Below, one piece after another: positions 44,110 through 55,069 of a DNA stretch of 64,000 nucleotides. The stretch is from Theobroma cacao (lineage: Eukaryota; Streptophyta; Magnoliopsida; Malvales; Malvaceae): NCBI RefSeq assembly GCF_000208745.1, contig NC_030857.1:4564714-4628713 (forward strand), read 5' to 3'. Position 1 is the first letter of the stretch; each line of letters opens with the position of its first letter. Below the pieces are notes generated by a model. The model searched no databases. It was not told the origin of the DNA and worked only from the letters and a program-made list of their open reading frames with translations. A program made the translations under genes and the position numbers.

Positions 44110-46940
44110 TACTATGTCTTGTATAATCGTCGATTATTATACCATATATAGATGGCTGAACCAAGCTTTGGTTAAACACTTTTGATACTTTGAAATATAA
44201 TACTACTAGTCTACTACTCATCGTGAGCTTTGGTTAGCTTCCTCCCAAAGCCCTGATTGTGTCTGTATTGGATTAGCCTTGTGGCCAAGGCCTGTTTATC
44301 TGTGTACTACTTTTCTTTTTTGGGGGTCAATATATATGGTAATGAAACAAAATATATAAATTTTTAATGCTAGTACCTTACTTCGTGTGGAAATACGAGA
44401 AAATTTAAAAAAGTGAAGAGATTCAAATTTTAAATATAATCTCTCTAAGAAGGAATTGCAATCATGAGATTAACTTTTAGTTATGAATTAATACTATTTA
44501 AAATCAATAGGCTTGACGTTTTGCCATTTATTGACATATTTCACCGATGATAGATGCATGAAACTGCTTTGTCATTTTACCAACCATAATCAATGGTTAT
44601 TTAATTTCTTATTCTTTCATTTCACCGTACATTATCAAGTGACCTAATTATTAAAAATGATATCAACAACAAGGCAGGTCTTCTGAGAGCTGTTTTAATC
44701 TTTATCACAAATATTTGATTAAGTTAGAATTTAATATATATATATATATGTTATTAAAAAACTAGTTTATATAAATATTTTAAAGAATAATTTTTTGAAA
44801 TTTTTATTAACTATCATTTATAAATAAATAATGGTCAAACTTGTAAAAAAATTAATTGGGAAAAATTAAATCCAAGCGCTATTTATTAGAGGAAAGGGAT
44901 ATTAATTTTGTTGATAGTATTTGTAATAGTTCGAGAAAATACTAACATATCATTATATGATAAATGATTCTATTAAGATATAATATTAAAAAAGAGTCTT
45001 TGAACTATTTTGAAAATTTAAATAAAATTTTTTATTAGTTCAATCAAGCTATTAAGTCAAATAGGTTATTTTGATTAATAATTGATTAATTGTTATTAGT
45101 CAAAATGTCATTTGTCATTAGTTATTTTTTTTCATTTAGGAAAAAGGAGATTCAAACCCTACTTTTTAAGTAAATAGATCATACACTGAAAATACTAACA
45201 TATCATTATATGACAAATGATTCTATTAAGATATAATATTAAAAGAAGTCTTTGAATTATTTTGAAAATTTAAATAAATTTTTTTATTAATTCAATCAAG
45301 CTATTAGGTCAAATAGTTCATATTGATTAATAATTGATTAATTGTTATTAGTTAAAATGTCATTTGTCATTTTTCTTATATTTAAGTAGAGAAATTATGC
45401 ACAAATCAATGAACTAAATGCTCAAGTGCATTTGCTATTTTATAAGTGTTGACATGATATTATGACATATCATAATGAATGATAATAAGACACAATAATA
45501 TGATAATATGACATTTTCATACTTCACATCAACATCATATTAACGCTATATGATATAAAAATAACAAGTGAACTTTTGATTAAGGAGAATTAATCAATTT
45601 AGTATTAAAGATTTACTTGATTTAAAATAAAAATATATAATTTTAATTGAATATAATAAAATAATAATAATAATAATAACTTATTTAATTTTTTTTAATA
45701 ATTTAGAGATTTTTAAAATGTTATGCCATCTATTAACTACTTTAAGTTCTACAAATATCTTAGAAATCAATTTTAATAAATTATTTTTTGTGTTGATCTG
45801 TGTGAGTTAAATTTCAAAGTTGTGTGATTGGCTTAGGAGGAAAATATATGGCAATCTTTGTTTCTGTCCAAGCAAAATTCTATCTATCAGCAAGGGCTTA
45901 GATTAAGTAATTAAAAAATTTTCAACCTATTTTTGTACTAAGTTTTGTTTTCTTTAATTTGAATTTGAATAATATATTCGTCTAGGAAGAGATGATTGAA
46001 CAGTGTATTTGAAAAAAAAAATAAAAAATATAGTAAACTAGTTATATCAGTTTTGTTTTTGTATAAAAGACGGGATTTCTTAAACAAAAACCACAAAATT
46101 CTTGATTAACATTTATTCAGTATAACAAAAACGGGATACTGCCAAATTTCATTGGAAAGATAACGTGTATGAAAATTTTCTAAAAAAATTATGGTTTATT
46201 TCTATTTAGATAAATAACAAATTTGAAAAATTTATCAAAACTTTAATTGTTCAACAACAATTGAAGTAAAGTTTATGGATTTAAAACTATAAAATGAGAT
46301 TTAGCAATACTCTAAATTTCAAAGCCGAATTTATTCACAAGCTTCACATAAATAAATTGGCTTAAATCTTGCTTGTAATAATAGTAGTAGAAAATTTACG
46401 ACCGTAGTTAAATGAACAGGAAGAAGAGGAAGGAGCACATGGCCGAAAATTCTGCCGCGCTCTGAAATTTTGGTCACTTTGGGTCTTTACTCTCTCTGAC
46501 CTTTCAAAAAGAATTCAGGGGCAGCGGGGCGGCTGAATTATGGAAAAGTTGAGATAAGCCCGCGATGGTTTTTAATTAAGGGAAGAAAGCCCCCCGCCCC
46601 TCCCCCAAATCCCCAAAAAAGCTCTTTGTCTATCCTGTTTTCAAATTTAAAAAAAAGAAAAGAAAAAAAGAATGGAGCCCGCAAAACGCAAAACCCACCA
46701 AAACGTTAAAAACTTAAAAAAAAAACCACGCATGAAACTCAAAACTTAGCGCAGAGTTTACCAAATACCGCCAAGTCCAACCCCCAAGTTTTCAAAACAA
46801 AAACCAAAATGGCGCTTCTCATTTCACCCCTTTTATTCCCCCGGACTCTCCCTCTCTTTCCTTCACTACTAAAGCTCCCGACTCTCTCTCTCTGCAACTG
46901 CAAAAACAAAAGGGTTAGCTGAAGAGGGAGTGAGTTAGAG
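44110..46940. other. Intergenic DNA between the receptor kinase and cyclin genes
   Basis: Very AT-rich, no gene. It contains the ~185-bp direct duplication with a SINE-like middle at 44934-45372. The last 500 bp (46440-46940) become C-rich and CT-rich and are the TATA-less promoter and leader of the cyclin gene. They include an upstream ATG at 46809 opening a 37-codon frame that ends just before the cyclin start. Confidence 0.5.
44934..45372. repeat. ~185-bp direct duplication flanking a SINE-like insert
   Basis: 44934-45124 and 45187-45372 are about 93-95% identical by eye. Both run from GAAAATACTAACATATCATT through AAGATATAATATTAAAA to AATGTCATTTGTCATT. The 62 bp between them has a T-run followed by GGAGATTCAAACCCTAC, the reverse complement of a Pol III B-box-like sequence. 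It resembles the 3' half of the SINE at 49817-49906. Confidence 0.75.
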
Positions 46941-46943
46941 GCA

Positions 46944-49022
46944 ATGGCCGATCAGGAGAACTGTGCGAGAGTGACGAGGGCGGCAGCCAAGAAGAGGGCT
47001 GCCGAGGCGGCGGGGATAATGGAGGAGAGGGTGACGAACAAGAAGAGGGTTGTTTTGGGGGAGCTTTCCAACTTGTCTAACGTTCTTTCGGTGAATAAAG
47101 CGCTGGGGAAGGAGAACCGGAAGCAGCAGCCTAAAGTGAAGGGGAAGGCAAAGACGAGAGTCGCAAAGCCAGCGTTGAAGGAGAAGAAAGAGGAAGCTCA
47201 AGATGAAAAAGATGTGGATATTGATGCTAAATCTGATAACCCACAAATGTGTGCGCATTATGTGTCTGATATCTATGAATATCTTCACCAAATGGAGGTA
47301 TTTCTCTCCCTACTTAACAAGAATTGGTTAAGGCTTCACAAATATATGTTCTGTCCTAAGCAATGAATCTTTTCGGATTTAGAAACCTAGTTTTCCCTTC
47401 TCCTGATCTAAATGATATGAGGCATTGTTTGAAAAGTTTTGGGCTTTATGTTGGGATATTGATTTAATTTGGCCATGGTAATTGAAATAGGTGATTTGGG
47501 TTTGAATAGGCTGATAACTTTGGCAATAGCCAATAGGGTTTTGGGTATGTTAATAATGGCTATTGACAATTGGGTGATGTCTGCTGAAAATGCTAAAAGG
47601 CTTTTTTTTTCCTTTTATGATGCAATTAATATTAGGTGGATCCGAAGAGAAGACCTTTACCTGATTATATTGAGAAGGTACAGAAGGATGTTACCGCAAA
47701 TATGAGAGGGATTTTGGTGGATTGGCTAGTAGAAGTTGCAGAGGAATACAAGCTTGTTTCAGATACTTTATATATGACCATTTCTTACATCGATAGATTC
47801 TTATCGTTAAATACTCTAAATAGGCAAAGGCTTCAGCTACTGGGTGTATCTTCAATGCTCATTGCCTCGTAAGCTTCTGATTTCTTTGATATGTTGGTGG
47901 TTTTTTCATGGAAATTATTGTTAGATTTGGACTTACTTTTTGTTTTATTGTTTCAAGTAGAAAGTATGAGGAAATCAATCCTCCAAATGTGGAAGATTTT
48001 TGCTATATAACGGATAATACATACACTAAAGATGAGGTAAGATCTTTATCCTTTTTTCTATTGCCTTTTTCCTTTTAATTTTCCATTTGTATAGTACATT
48101 GCTTTCCTTCATTAATTAAAGTTGTTGGTTAAATGTGAAGGTAGTGAAAATGGAGGCAGATATACTCAAGTCCTTGAAGTTTGAATTGGGCAATCCTACA
48201 ATTAAAACATTTCTGAGGTAAGAGGGGGTTTATCTTGACAATAGATAGCAGTTAATGGCAACTACTAAAGCTTGATGCTTTACTGAACTGACTTGTATTT
48301 GTGTTTACCTTGATGTTTTTCAGGAGACTTACCAGAGTTGCACAAGAGGATAACAAGGTAAGAAAAAATCCCCATCTCTTGTGCATTTGTTCTGAAAGTC
48401 ATGGCTACTATTATCTGTCATTGACTGTATAATTGCTTTGGTCTTCTACAGGCTTCCAGCTTGCAGCTAGAGTTCCTTGGATATTACCTTGCAGAGTTGA
48501 GTTTGTTGGACTATGGATGTGTAAAATTTTTACCGTCTATGGTTGCTGCTTCTGTTACTTTTCTTACAAGATTCATAATTCAACCAAAGAGACATCCTTG
48601 GGTAAGAGTTTGTTCTCTCATGACATTTTATGGTCTTGATTTGTCCTTGGCTAGAAAATATTTACTTATCATTTGTGTTCTGCAGAGCTCTGCTGTGCAA
48701 CAATACTCAGGTTACAAAGCATCTGATCTAAAAGAATGTGTCCTTATCATACATGACTTGTATTTGAGTAGAAGAGGAGGTGCACTTCAAGCAGTTAGAG
48801 AAAAATACAAGCAGCATAAGGTATGTACATGTAATACCAGGCATTGATATGATTACATTTTATTTTGTTGTAATCTAATTGAAATAAAATTGATTCTTCT
48901 GGAAACAGTTCAAATGCGTGGCAATGATGCCTGCTTCTCCGGAGATTCCCGCTTCTTATTTTGAAGATGTTCAAGAAGTTGATATTTCCTATGCTGAAGA
49001 TGTTCAAGTGGTGAAAGTTTGA
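46944..49022 (+). CDS. CYCA3: A-type cyclin, A3 class
   Basis: Eight plus-strand exons: 46944-47297, 47636-47868, 47961-48036, 48141-48217, 48324-48357, 48452-48601, 48686-48820 and 48909-49022. They give 390 aa in frame. A3 cyclins bind CDKA and act around G1/S and S phase in the nucleus. The start MADQENCARVTRAAAKKRA and the destruction box RVVLGELSN (residues 35-43, fitting RxxLxxxxN) are visible. The cyclin box contains MRGILVDWLVEVAEEYKL, YIDRFLSL and SMLIASKYEE; the C-terminal fold includes FIIQPKRHPW and LYLSRRGGALQAVREKYK. The D-box implies APC/C-driven turnover. The exon layout and sequence are close to Arabidopsis CYCA3 members; which one (1-4) is not decided. No clear TATA or perfect E2F site was found upstream; the leader is CT-rich. 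Confidence 0.96.
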
Positions 49023-50367
49023 CATATTTGATTTATGATTGGTGTACACTTCTGTCATTCAACCTCTTGGAGAAGGCCTTAAAGTGAGGGAAACTGAATT
49101 GTCAAACACCAAGAGACTGACACTTGAGCTTGCTAACTTGATTGGTTGAAGGACTCTTAACTGATGTGGTACCTATGATGTAATTGGTTAATGCTTGGAG
49201 ATGTATATCTGTCATTGGCAGTAATGCTGACCTGGGAAGTGTTTTGAATATGAGCAGAACCTTAGTATGTTAGCGATTCTTAGAACAATGATAAATCCTG
49301 TTGACTGAGAGGTTGTAAGTGGTTTTTTTAGCTTCTTCTGATTTTGAAAAGTTGAATGGTCGAGAGATGTTCTTTTTTCTATCAGTTTTTCCAGCCTTGT
49401 GGTTGAATGATGTAAAAATTATTTTGTTGATAAATGATTATCTTCCTCAAGAAGTATTGAAATTCATACTCTTACCCTAACTGTGAGAAGTAGGATTAAT
49501 CTGGTTTTCATCCAATTGATAAATTATCTTAGACAGAACCCTGAACTAACATTTGTTCATGTTATTTAGGACTTCTGATTGTTCATGGATATTGTCATAT
49601 TGACACTTTGTTTTGGATTCAGATTGTGTCAAGATGGTTGTACTTCATTCTGAGGAGGTTAAAATAACAAATGTATCCCAGTAAACGATTATACCTTTTT
49701 GCTTGCAAGTTTTTTCAGTTTAAGAAAAAAATTTCTAGATTCTCTTTTTATGTATAGTTGTCTTGCGTAATGATAACAATCTGTCATTTTCAATTGATTT
49801 ATAAATAAGAAAGGTTTTTTTTTTAATTGAGAAAAGGGGATTTGAACTTTATTTTTTATGTAAGGGATAATCCACTAACAAGTTAACCAAATGTTTGGGT
49901 GCTTACAAATAAGAAAGGTTATGTTTCTTTTTAGCTTCTTGGCTTGTAACTTGATACCCATTGACGTAACTTTTGAAAGGTTCATGTTTATTTTTTGTTT
50001 CTTGGTTTTTTACTTGATCTGCATGTTGGCCTGATTCCTTTTGCCAATGGATGTGGCTGGAACTAAATTGGCGTGGAAAGACATTCATGCTCCTGAACAT
50101 GCTTTTAAGCCAAACCCAAGCAAGCTACTGTCCTATATTCCTTTTAACTGCTGGACTTTCTTATGCAGGAAGTGATCTTTGCCTGAGAATTGGTTGACCT
50201 GTGCAGCACTACTAAAACTATGAAATAATACTGCCATCAATTCTTATGAACAGATCTGTGCATAAGAAATGATTTGAACTTAGCTTTTGCTTGTTAAAGT
50301 ACACTAGACACTTCATGAAATATGGATTACAGAACTTTTCATTTAATTTTATAGAAGGATGGAGAGA
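49023..50367. other. Convergent spacer: 3' ends of the cyclin and zinc-finger genes
   Basis: The cyclin (+) and zinc-finger (-) genes point toward each other here. Apart from the SINE at 49803-49920, nothing was recognised. Both 3' UTRs must lie within this 1.3 kb. Confidence 0.5.
49803..49920 (-). mobile_element. tRNA-derived SINE with perfect 14-bp target duplication
   Basis: AAATAAGAAAGGTT occurs at 49803-49816 and 49907-49920. The 90-bp insert (49817-49906) reads on the minus strand as a tRNA-like head with A-box-like TGGTTAACTTGTTAGTGG and B-box GTTCAAATCCC, ending in a poly(A) tail (T-run in the plus strand). Perfect duplications suggest a fairly recent insertion. No protein is coded. 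Confidence 0.8.
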
Positions 50368-50928
50368 TTATAGGCGGAGGTCCAAGTCGACTTTTAGCAA
50401 CTCTGGTGGTGGTTTAGATGGTTGGGGATCCACCTGATAACTTCCTGGCCACTTCAAAGTTGTTTCTCTGTGCATGAATCCTGCCCATGCTCCCACAATC
50501 TCTTCGTTGGAATCATTGAATCTTGCAGCCACAGGTCTCCATTCTGTGCTAAGTTCGCGCACAAGTGAATGGGGCTGAACACCACGTGACCGCGCCATAT
50601 TTATGGGCAAACCAATCGTTGCCATCAGCCTCTCGGACTGGTATCGTCTAACTACTCCCCTCTCCCTTTTATGGGCGTTCTGGTGGCCACCAAGTGCCTG
50701 TGTACTACTGAATTTTCTTCTGCAGAAGTTGCAGAAGAACTTGTTGGAAGCGTATTTTGATTGGGAACCTCTTCCTGAAGCAACAATATCCTCATGCCTG
50801 CCAAGACTCAAGCTCAACCACTCCTTCGAATTGCCTCCATGGTTGCCTTTGAGGTAGCCCTCATCGTGCCTTTCCTTAATCTGATTATTAGCTGACATTT
50901 CTGCTACTCCTTCGATTTTGAAAGTCAT
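50368..50928 (-). CDS. Single C2H2 zinc-finger protein with EAR repressor motifs
   Basis: Intronless, 186 aa, from ATG 50928 (the open frame extends to 50952 only through a TTG). One plant-type C2H2 finger spans residues 64-86: CNFC…QALGGHQNAH, with Cys66, Cys69, His82 and His86 as zinc ligands and the QALGGH signature that contacts DNA. A basic KRER follows. Two EAR-like repression motifs flank it: LSLSL near residues 38-42 and DLDLRL at the very C-terminus. Family members (ZFP1-7, KNUCKLES, LATE-like) are nuclear regulators of trichome, organ and flowering development, often recruiting TOPLESS. The exact orthologue cannot be named. A TATA-like TATATACATATAG lies about 115 bp upstream. Confidence 0.92.
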   Translation of the reverse strand: MTFKIEGVAEMSANNQIKERHDEGYLKGNHGGNSKEWLSLSLGRHEDIVASGRGSQSKYASNKFFCNFCRRKFSSTQALGGHQNAHKRERGVVRRYQSERLMATIGLPINMARSRGVQPHSLVRELSTEWRPVAARFNDSNEEIVGAWAGFMHRETTLKWPGSYQVDPQPSKPPPELLKVDLDLRL

Positions 50929-51042
50929 CTTCACCTTTTGAAAGATATTCAAAACCTGAAAGGTTTTAATTGGAAGCTTTCTAAGATTGGATAAACTGCA
51001 GGATCAAAGAGGAACAATTGCTGAGATGTATCGAGATGTATC

Positions 51043-51056
51043 TATATGTATATAAA
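51043..51056 (-). promoter_or_regulatory. TATA region of the zinc-finger gene
   Basis: TTTATATACATATA on the minus strand, about 115-128 bp upstream of the ATG. The exact box is ambiguous because the whole stretch is TA-rich. Confidence 0.4.
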
Positions 51057-51798
51057 AGGAAAGGAAGTGGCAATAAATGTTTCCCAAGTTTATCACGCTT
51101 CTTAGTGAATGGATCCATTGATTGCTGGCATTCCGAGGGCACTGCTCATGTCTTGTCAACAGTCAGATAGCTTCTCGCCCTTTCCCTAGAGATAGAAGGA
51201 AAATGAGAAGGAAAACTTTTTCCTTTTATATATATAAATATTTGATTTTGGTTAAAATTTAATTTTTAAAAAATTATAATATAATATAATATAATATAAA
51301 AAATTATGAGGATAATCATTATTTTATATAAAACAATTAAAGTAAATGAATCATTACTTTAAATGAATAGTAATAGAAACAATATGAAAGAAATTATATA
51401 TAATTTTTTTTATTATCTTTTACCTACCACGATATTTAATATTTCAAGAATTATTCTAATATTCTTTTTTATCACTTTTGACATACCTTTTTACTTATTT
51501 ACTACGCTTCTTTTCTTTATCACAAAAACTCACTTCACAATATCATTTCATCGTCCTTTAGATTCTAACAACTCCATAACTTAACAATCAATGTGGTGCA
51601 ACAACAATTACAACGCTGTCATATCATAATCTTATAATTTATACGAATTGCCTGCCATGATATGTTACTTTTTCAAAAGATCCCAATGCTTGCTTATGTT
51701 TAAAGATAGTACATAAAGAGTGAAGCCCCTTGAGTTATCTGCAGTTCACACGAGTCTATCCACCATCAATCCATAACATCCCTGGTGTACTAAATCGA

Positions 51799-51848
51799 AA
51801 TTCAATTTCATCGTTTTTTTTTTTGTAAAGTAATTCAATTTCATCGTT
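51799..51848 (-). mobile_element. Minimal retroposon scar with 17-bp direct repeats
   Basis: AATTCAATTTCATCGTT stands at 51799-51815 and again, identical, at 51832-51848. Between them are 16 bp: a T-run and GTAAAGT. It is the same signature as the scar at 6484-6536: a target duplication around little more than a poly(A) tail inserted on the minus strand. Confidence 0.6.
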
Positions 51849-52356
51849 GATGGGATCATTCAGTGATTTTGACGAGATTGAGAACCGCTCATAAGGTCAA
51901 ATGTACCATGAATAGGGAAGGGATTGTAGAAAGGAGGGAGAAGGGCAAGGTTTAAGGTCTAGATGTTCTCAACCTCTCATTCTTCTCGGAAGCATTTGGT
52001 TGATTTGGCAGCCAGACTACATAGTCCAGATCGATATTGACGCACAATGTACCATATCATCGAGTTCAGAGGTTCATATGTTCACCAGCCAATGAAGCAC
52101 CAACTACCTCTAGTTCTCCGCCAGAGTTGTTCCTATTTATGACTAGACATATCAAAGTTGTTTCTTTTTCATGGGGCTTGTTTTGTATTGATGGCGACTG
52201 AATGCAGCAACACAGAGGTGGGGGTTGATGGATTTTCATGTTCTTTGTCTTTCCATAATGAAACTTTAATTCGGCATTCCCCAAAGTCGTGGTGGGCAAT
52301 GCCAATCACCAATAGTTGTTTCCCACGTGACAAGAGGTCAAGAGCACTTACTTTGC

Positions 52357-52565
52357 GCAATTAGTTTATTTTTTTTTTTTTGAAAAGCAGAATTGTACCA
52401 TTTCAGTAGACATAAGCTATGCAAAAAGTACATCCAAGAGGAGGCCGGCAATCTCCAACCCCATCCAGAAAGAACCTGCAGAAACCAAAAACTTAATCTG
52501 CAGCAGCTAGATCACTGGAAGAAACCAAAAAGAACAAAATTTATATCCACCCTGCAATTAGTTTA
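52357..52565 (-). mobile_element. 5'-truncated LINE 3' end with perfect 12-bp target duplication
   Basis: GCAATTAGTTTA flanks the insert at 52357-52368 and 52554-52565. The 185-bp body (52369-52553) starts with a T-run (poly(A) on the minus strand). On the minus strand it encodes a LINE-like tail ending about LDVLFA followed by a stop and CTACTGAAATGGTACAATTC, which resembles the 3' end of plant L1 elements. The perfect duplication implies recent insertion. Confidence 0.75.
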
Positions 52566-54701
52566 ATTTGCATTGACCATAAATGTATAGCCTGTGGCAA
52601 TATCATAATGTGTGACGCACTTATATGACTTGTGCCTTGAATAACAAAGTTAGTACAACATGAATTTATCTGGTATGTTAATAATTTGTTAATTAATTGT
52701 TATTTATCTAATGATAAACTGAATACGTGGTTTTAAAAGTTTACCAAAAAATAAAATAAAAATTTTGATATGCAGAATTATATTTGTTTAAACTTATTTG
52801 TCACTGATACAAATTCAATGATTGGTTAAGATCAAGTTAAAGATTCGAAGTTGACAATACTGAAATTAAGTTGCCAGGCCTGTAGACGCACAGAATCTTT
52901 CTGTTTTGTTGGATTGAGGCAATGAGAAAATTACATCAGAAGTAGCTGCTAAGTTTGTGCCGTGGCCCTCCCCCTGGTAAGTTGCCGACTCTGCGATTCT
53001 GATGAGAAGGAAGCGGGTAGTGGATTGACGAGTCAGGAGATTGAAACTTGAAGCAGAGGATTGTCATGTCTATAGGCACCTTATCCTAAACAGAGCAGTA
53101 GCTTAAGTGGTGATTGGTGAAAGGTGTGACAATATTACATGAGGCGATTCGCTCCAAATAAAATTTGCCAAAGTACCAAATAGGCAAATACGCAACTTCA
53201 AATGATCAAATGAATCGTGGGATGGTTCGCTTATGCATCCATCACTCCCTGACATTCCCTCAAGTTCGAAGACAGTAGTGGCAGTATGACTCTCAGAAAA
53301 GACATGGTTTATTATGGGCTTCTTTTTATTCGTCAACGAGGACTTGAGCCTTTTTATATAACAGTTGCTTTTTGTATGGAGCTATCTATATAAACATTGG
53401 GCTCCGGCCTTCTTTTTCAAGAAATTTGAGCTTTGGGCTGCTTGAGTTGTGTTCTTTGGGTTTGCAGGCTCATTCCACCAGACGTTAATGCTTATAATTT
53501 CCAGTAACAAGTAAGTAAACATTTCAACGTAGGGTATTTCTCTATGAGCAGAAAAACACACGACCGAGTCCTTTTCTCCTACTCCATGATTTGGTGCTGT
53601 ATAAAATTTTACCACTTCTGGCCCAATACCCGTATGGTTAGGAAAGGAGGTTGAGCATTGGGCCCAACTGAGATTAATTGGTTGCATTGGGCATTTTCTT
53701 TTTTTCTATTTTTAATGATTAAACACATAATTAAAACTTATTATGTACACAATTGACCAATTTGAAGGGAAATTTTGAAAGCAAAAGAAATACTATACTA
53801 TTATCTTTTCTAGTATTACATAATTGGGGTGGTTCATTTTCCATATTCTGGTCGGTTGAGTGGATAATAATGCTGCGAATTCTGACTCGCCAGCTATCTT
53901 GTCAAAAGTTTGGCTAAGTTTGTCGCGCAATCCCTCCGGTCTCACGACACGACAATCCTCCAGTCACGGAGTGGATCAAATTAAATTAATCTGACTCTGT
54001 TAAGTACTACTAAATATTACTTAAGCAATAGATTTTCTTGTACTTTGAAAACTGGTACGCCGTATACTCAAAGGGTATGTATTAGGAAGAAGCGTCAGCT
54101 GTTTAAGTTGCTCATGACAAGACCATTCAGAACGTGTACTTTAAGCAAAGATTTGTATATGTATTTTCATTGCCTTGGACACGAGCTTTTGCATGTCGAA
54201 GGGAAAAGTCCTCGGAGAATGGCATGGCCAATAGCTGGTGAGTTTAGATACCCCGAAAATCTTTTTCTTTTCCTCTCTTTTTCTCTGCCCTCTGGGATGA
54301 AGTCGCTATAAAGAGAAAATTGACTACTTTCCAAAGGAGACAAATAAAACCAGGACAAAGATAAAGCACTAGAGCCAAGATCTATATATACCATAGTACT
54401 ACTACTATCATTCAATTGCTGTAAATTGGACGTGGAATGACCCTTTTTCCAGGGCCTGAAAGCGAGAAGGAAAAAGCAGAATAGAAAGAAAAGTTCTCGT
54501 AAAGCACAAAAAATATATTCTAATAAAGAAAAGCAAAAAAGAAAGTGTTCTTCGTGAGATGTGTCCCTTGTTTGCAGGGTGTACTCAATAACACTACATC
54601 ACCTTTTCTTACTTCTCTTTTTCTTACATTTCCGAACAAAGACACTTAGCTTTCTCTTGTTGGTGCTTTTTCTCTCGAACCCTCGCCCTTGTTGGACCCA
54701 T

Positions 54702-54708
54702 TATATAG
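54702..54708 (+). promoter_or_regulatory. TATA box of the CLE gene
   Basis: TATATAG about 105 bp upstream of the ATG at 54812. It places the start site near 54735 and a C/T-rich leader in between. Confidence 0.55.
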
Positions 54709-54811
54709 ATTTTTTCATTTCTTTGAGGAAGTCGAAGATTTTAGATTTCTCTATTTCTCTTTCTCTCCCACCCCACTAAGAAGAAAAACCCCGATTTCGC
54801 TTGGCAACAGC

Positions 54812-55069
54812 ATGCACTTTCAACCGTCTCTACAGGTGGCGTTGTTGCAGAAACTAGTGGTCGTAATAATGTTGCTCTCTCTGTTAGTCTCAGGAGACCA
54901 GAAGGAAGAGTCATCAGTGCTTGTTGGCATGAACGGTTACTCACCAGGTACTAAAGAGAAGCAACCTGTGAGGCAGCAGCAGCACCAACGTTTGAGGCAT
55001 CACTTTGATGCGTTCTTTTCAAGCAAGAGGAAAGTTCCAAACGCCTCAGATCCACTCCACAACCGTTGA
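54812..55069 (+). CDS. CLE-family signalling peptide precursor
   Basis: Intronless, 85 aa. ATG 54812 is the first Met in the frame; the open frame reaches back to 54689 only through a TTG, which lies upstream of the TATA box. Residues ~10-27 form a hydrophobic signal peptide (LLQKLVVVIMLLSLLVSG). A variable, Gln/His-rich middle follows, and the C-terminus carries the CLE dodecapeptide RKVPNASDPLHN (residues 73-84) plus a final Arg. CLE peptides are secreted, trimmed and perceived by CLV1/BAM-class receptor kinases to control meristems and vasculature. Pro4 and Pro9 are kept, but position 6 is Ala (usually Gly) and position 7 is Ser (usually Pro, the hydroxylated and arabinosylated site). The subgroup cannot be fixed from this alone. 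Confidence 0.93.
   Translation: MHFQPSLQVALLQKLVVVIMLLSLLVSGDQKEESSVLVGMNGYSPGTKEKQPVRQQQHQRLRHHFDAFFSSKRKVPNASDPLHNR

Larger units (their letters stand above)
51060..54701. other. Intergenic DNA between the zinc-finger and CLE genes
   Basis: No gene recognised. It includes an ATAAT-type low-complexity tract (51275-51300), a poly(T) retroposon scar (51799-51848), a truncated LINE (52357-52565), and AT-rich sequence. Open frames at 52066-52364, 53103-53336 and 53382-53687 lack family motifs and are not supported. Confidence 0.5.

Noticed and set aside
46809..46921. 37-codon uORF before the cyclin start
   Set aside because: The transcription start is unknown and the region is probably promoter or leader; mentioned only in the spacer entry.
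51363..51584. 73-codon AT-rich plus-strand frame with hydrophobic residues
   Set aside because: Phe/Ile/Leu content follows from T-rich sequence; no start context or homologue recognised.
53103..53687. Minus-strand open frames of 77 and 101 codons
   Set aside because: No motifs, no splice partners, composition like surrounding intergenic DNA.
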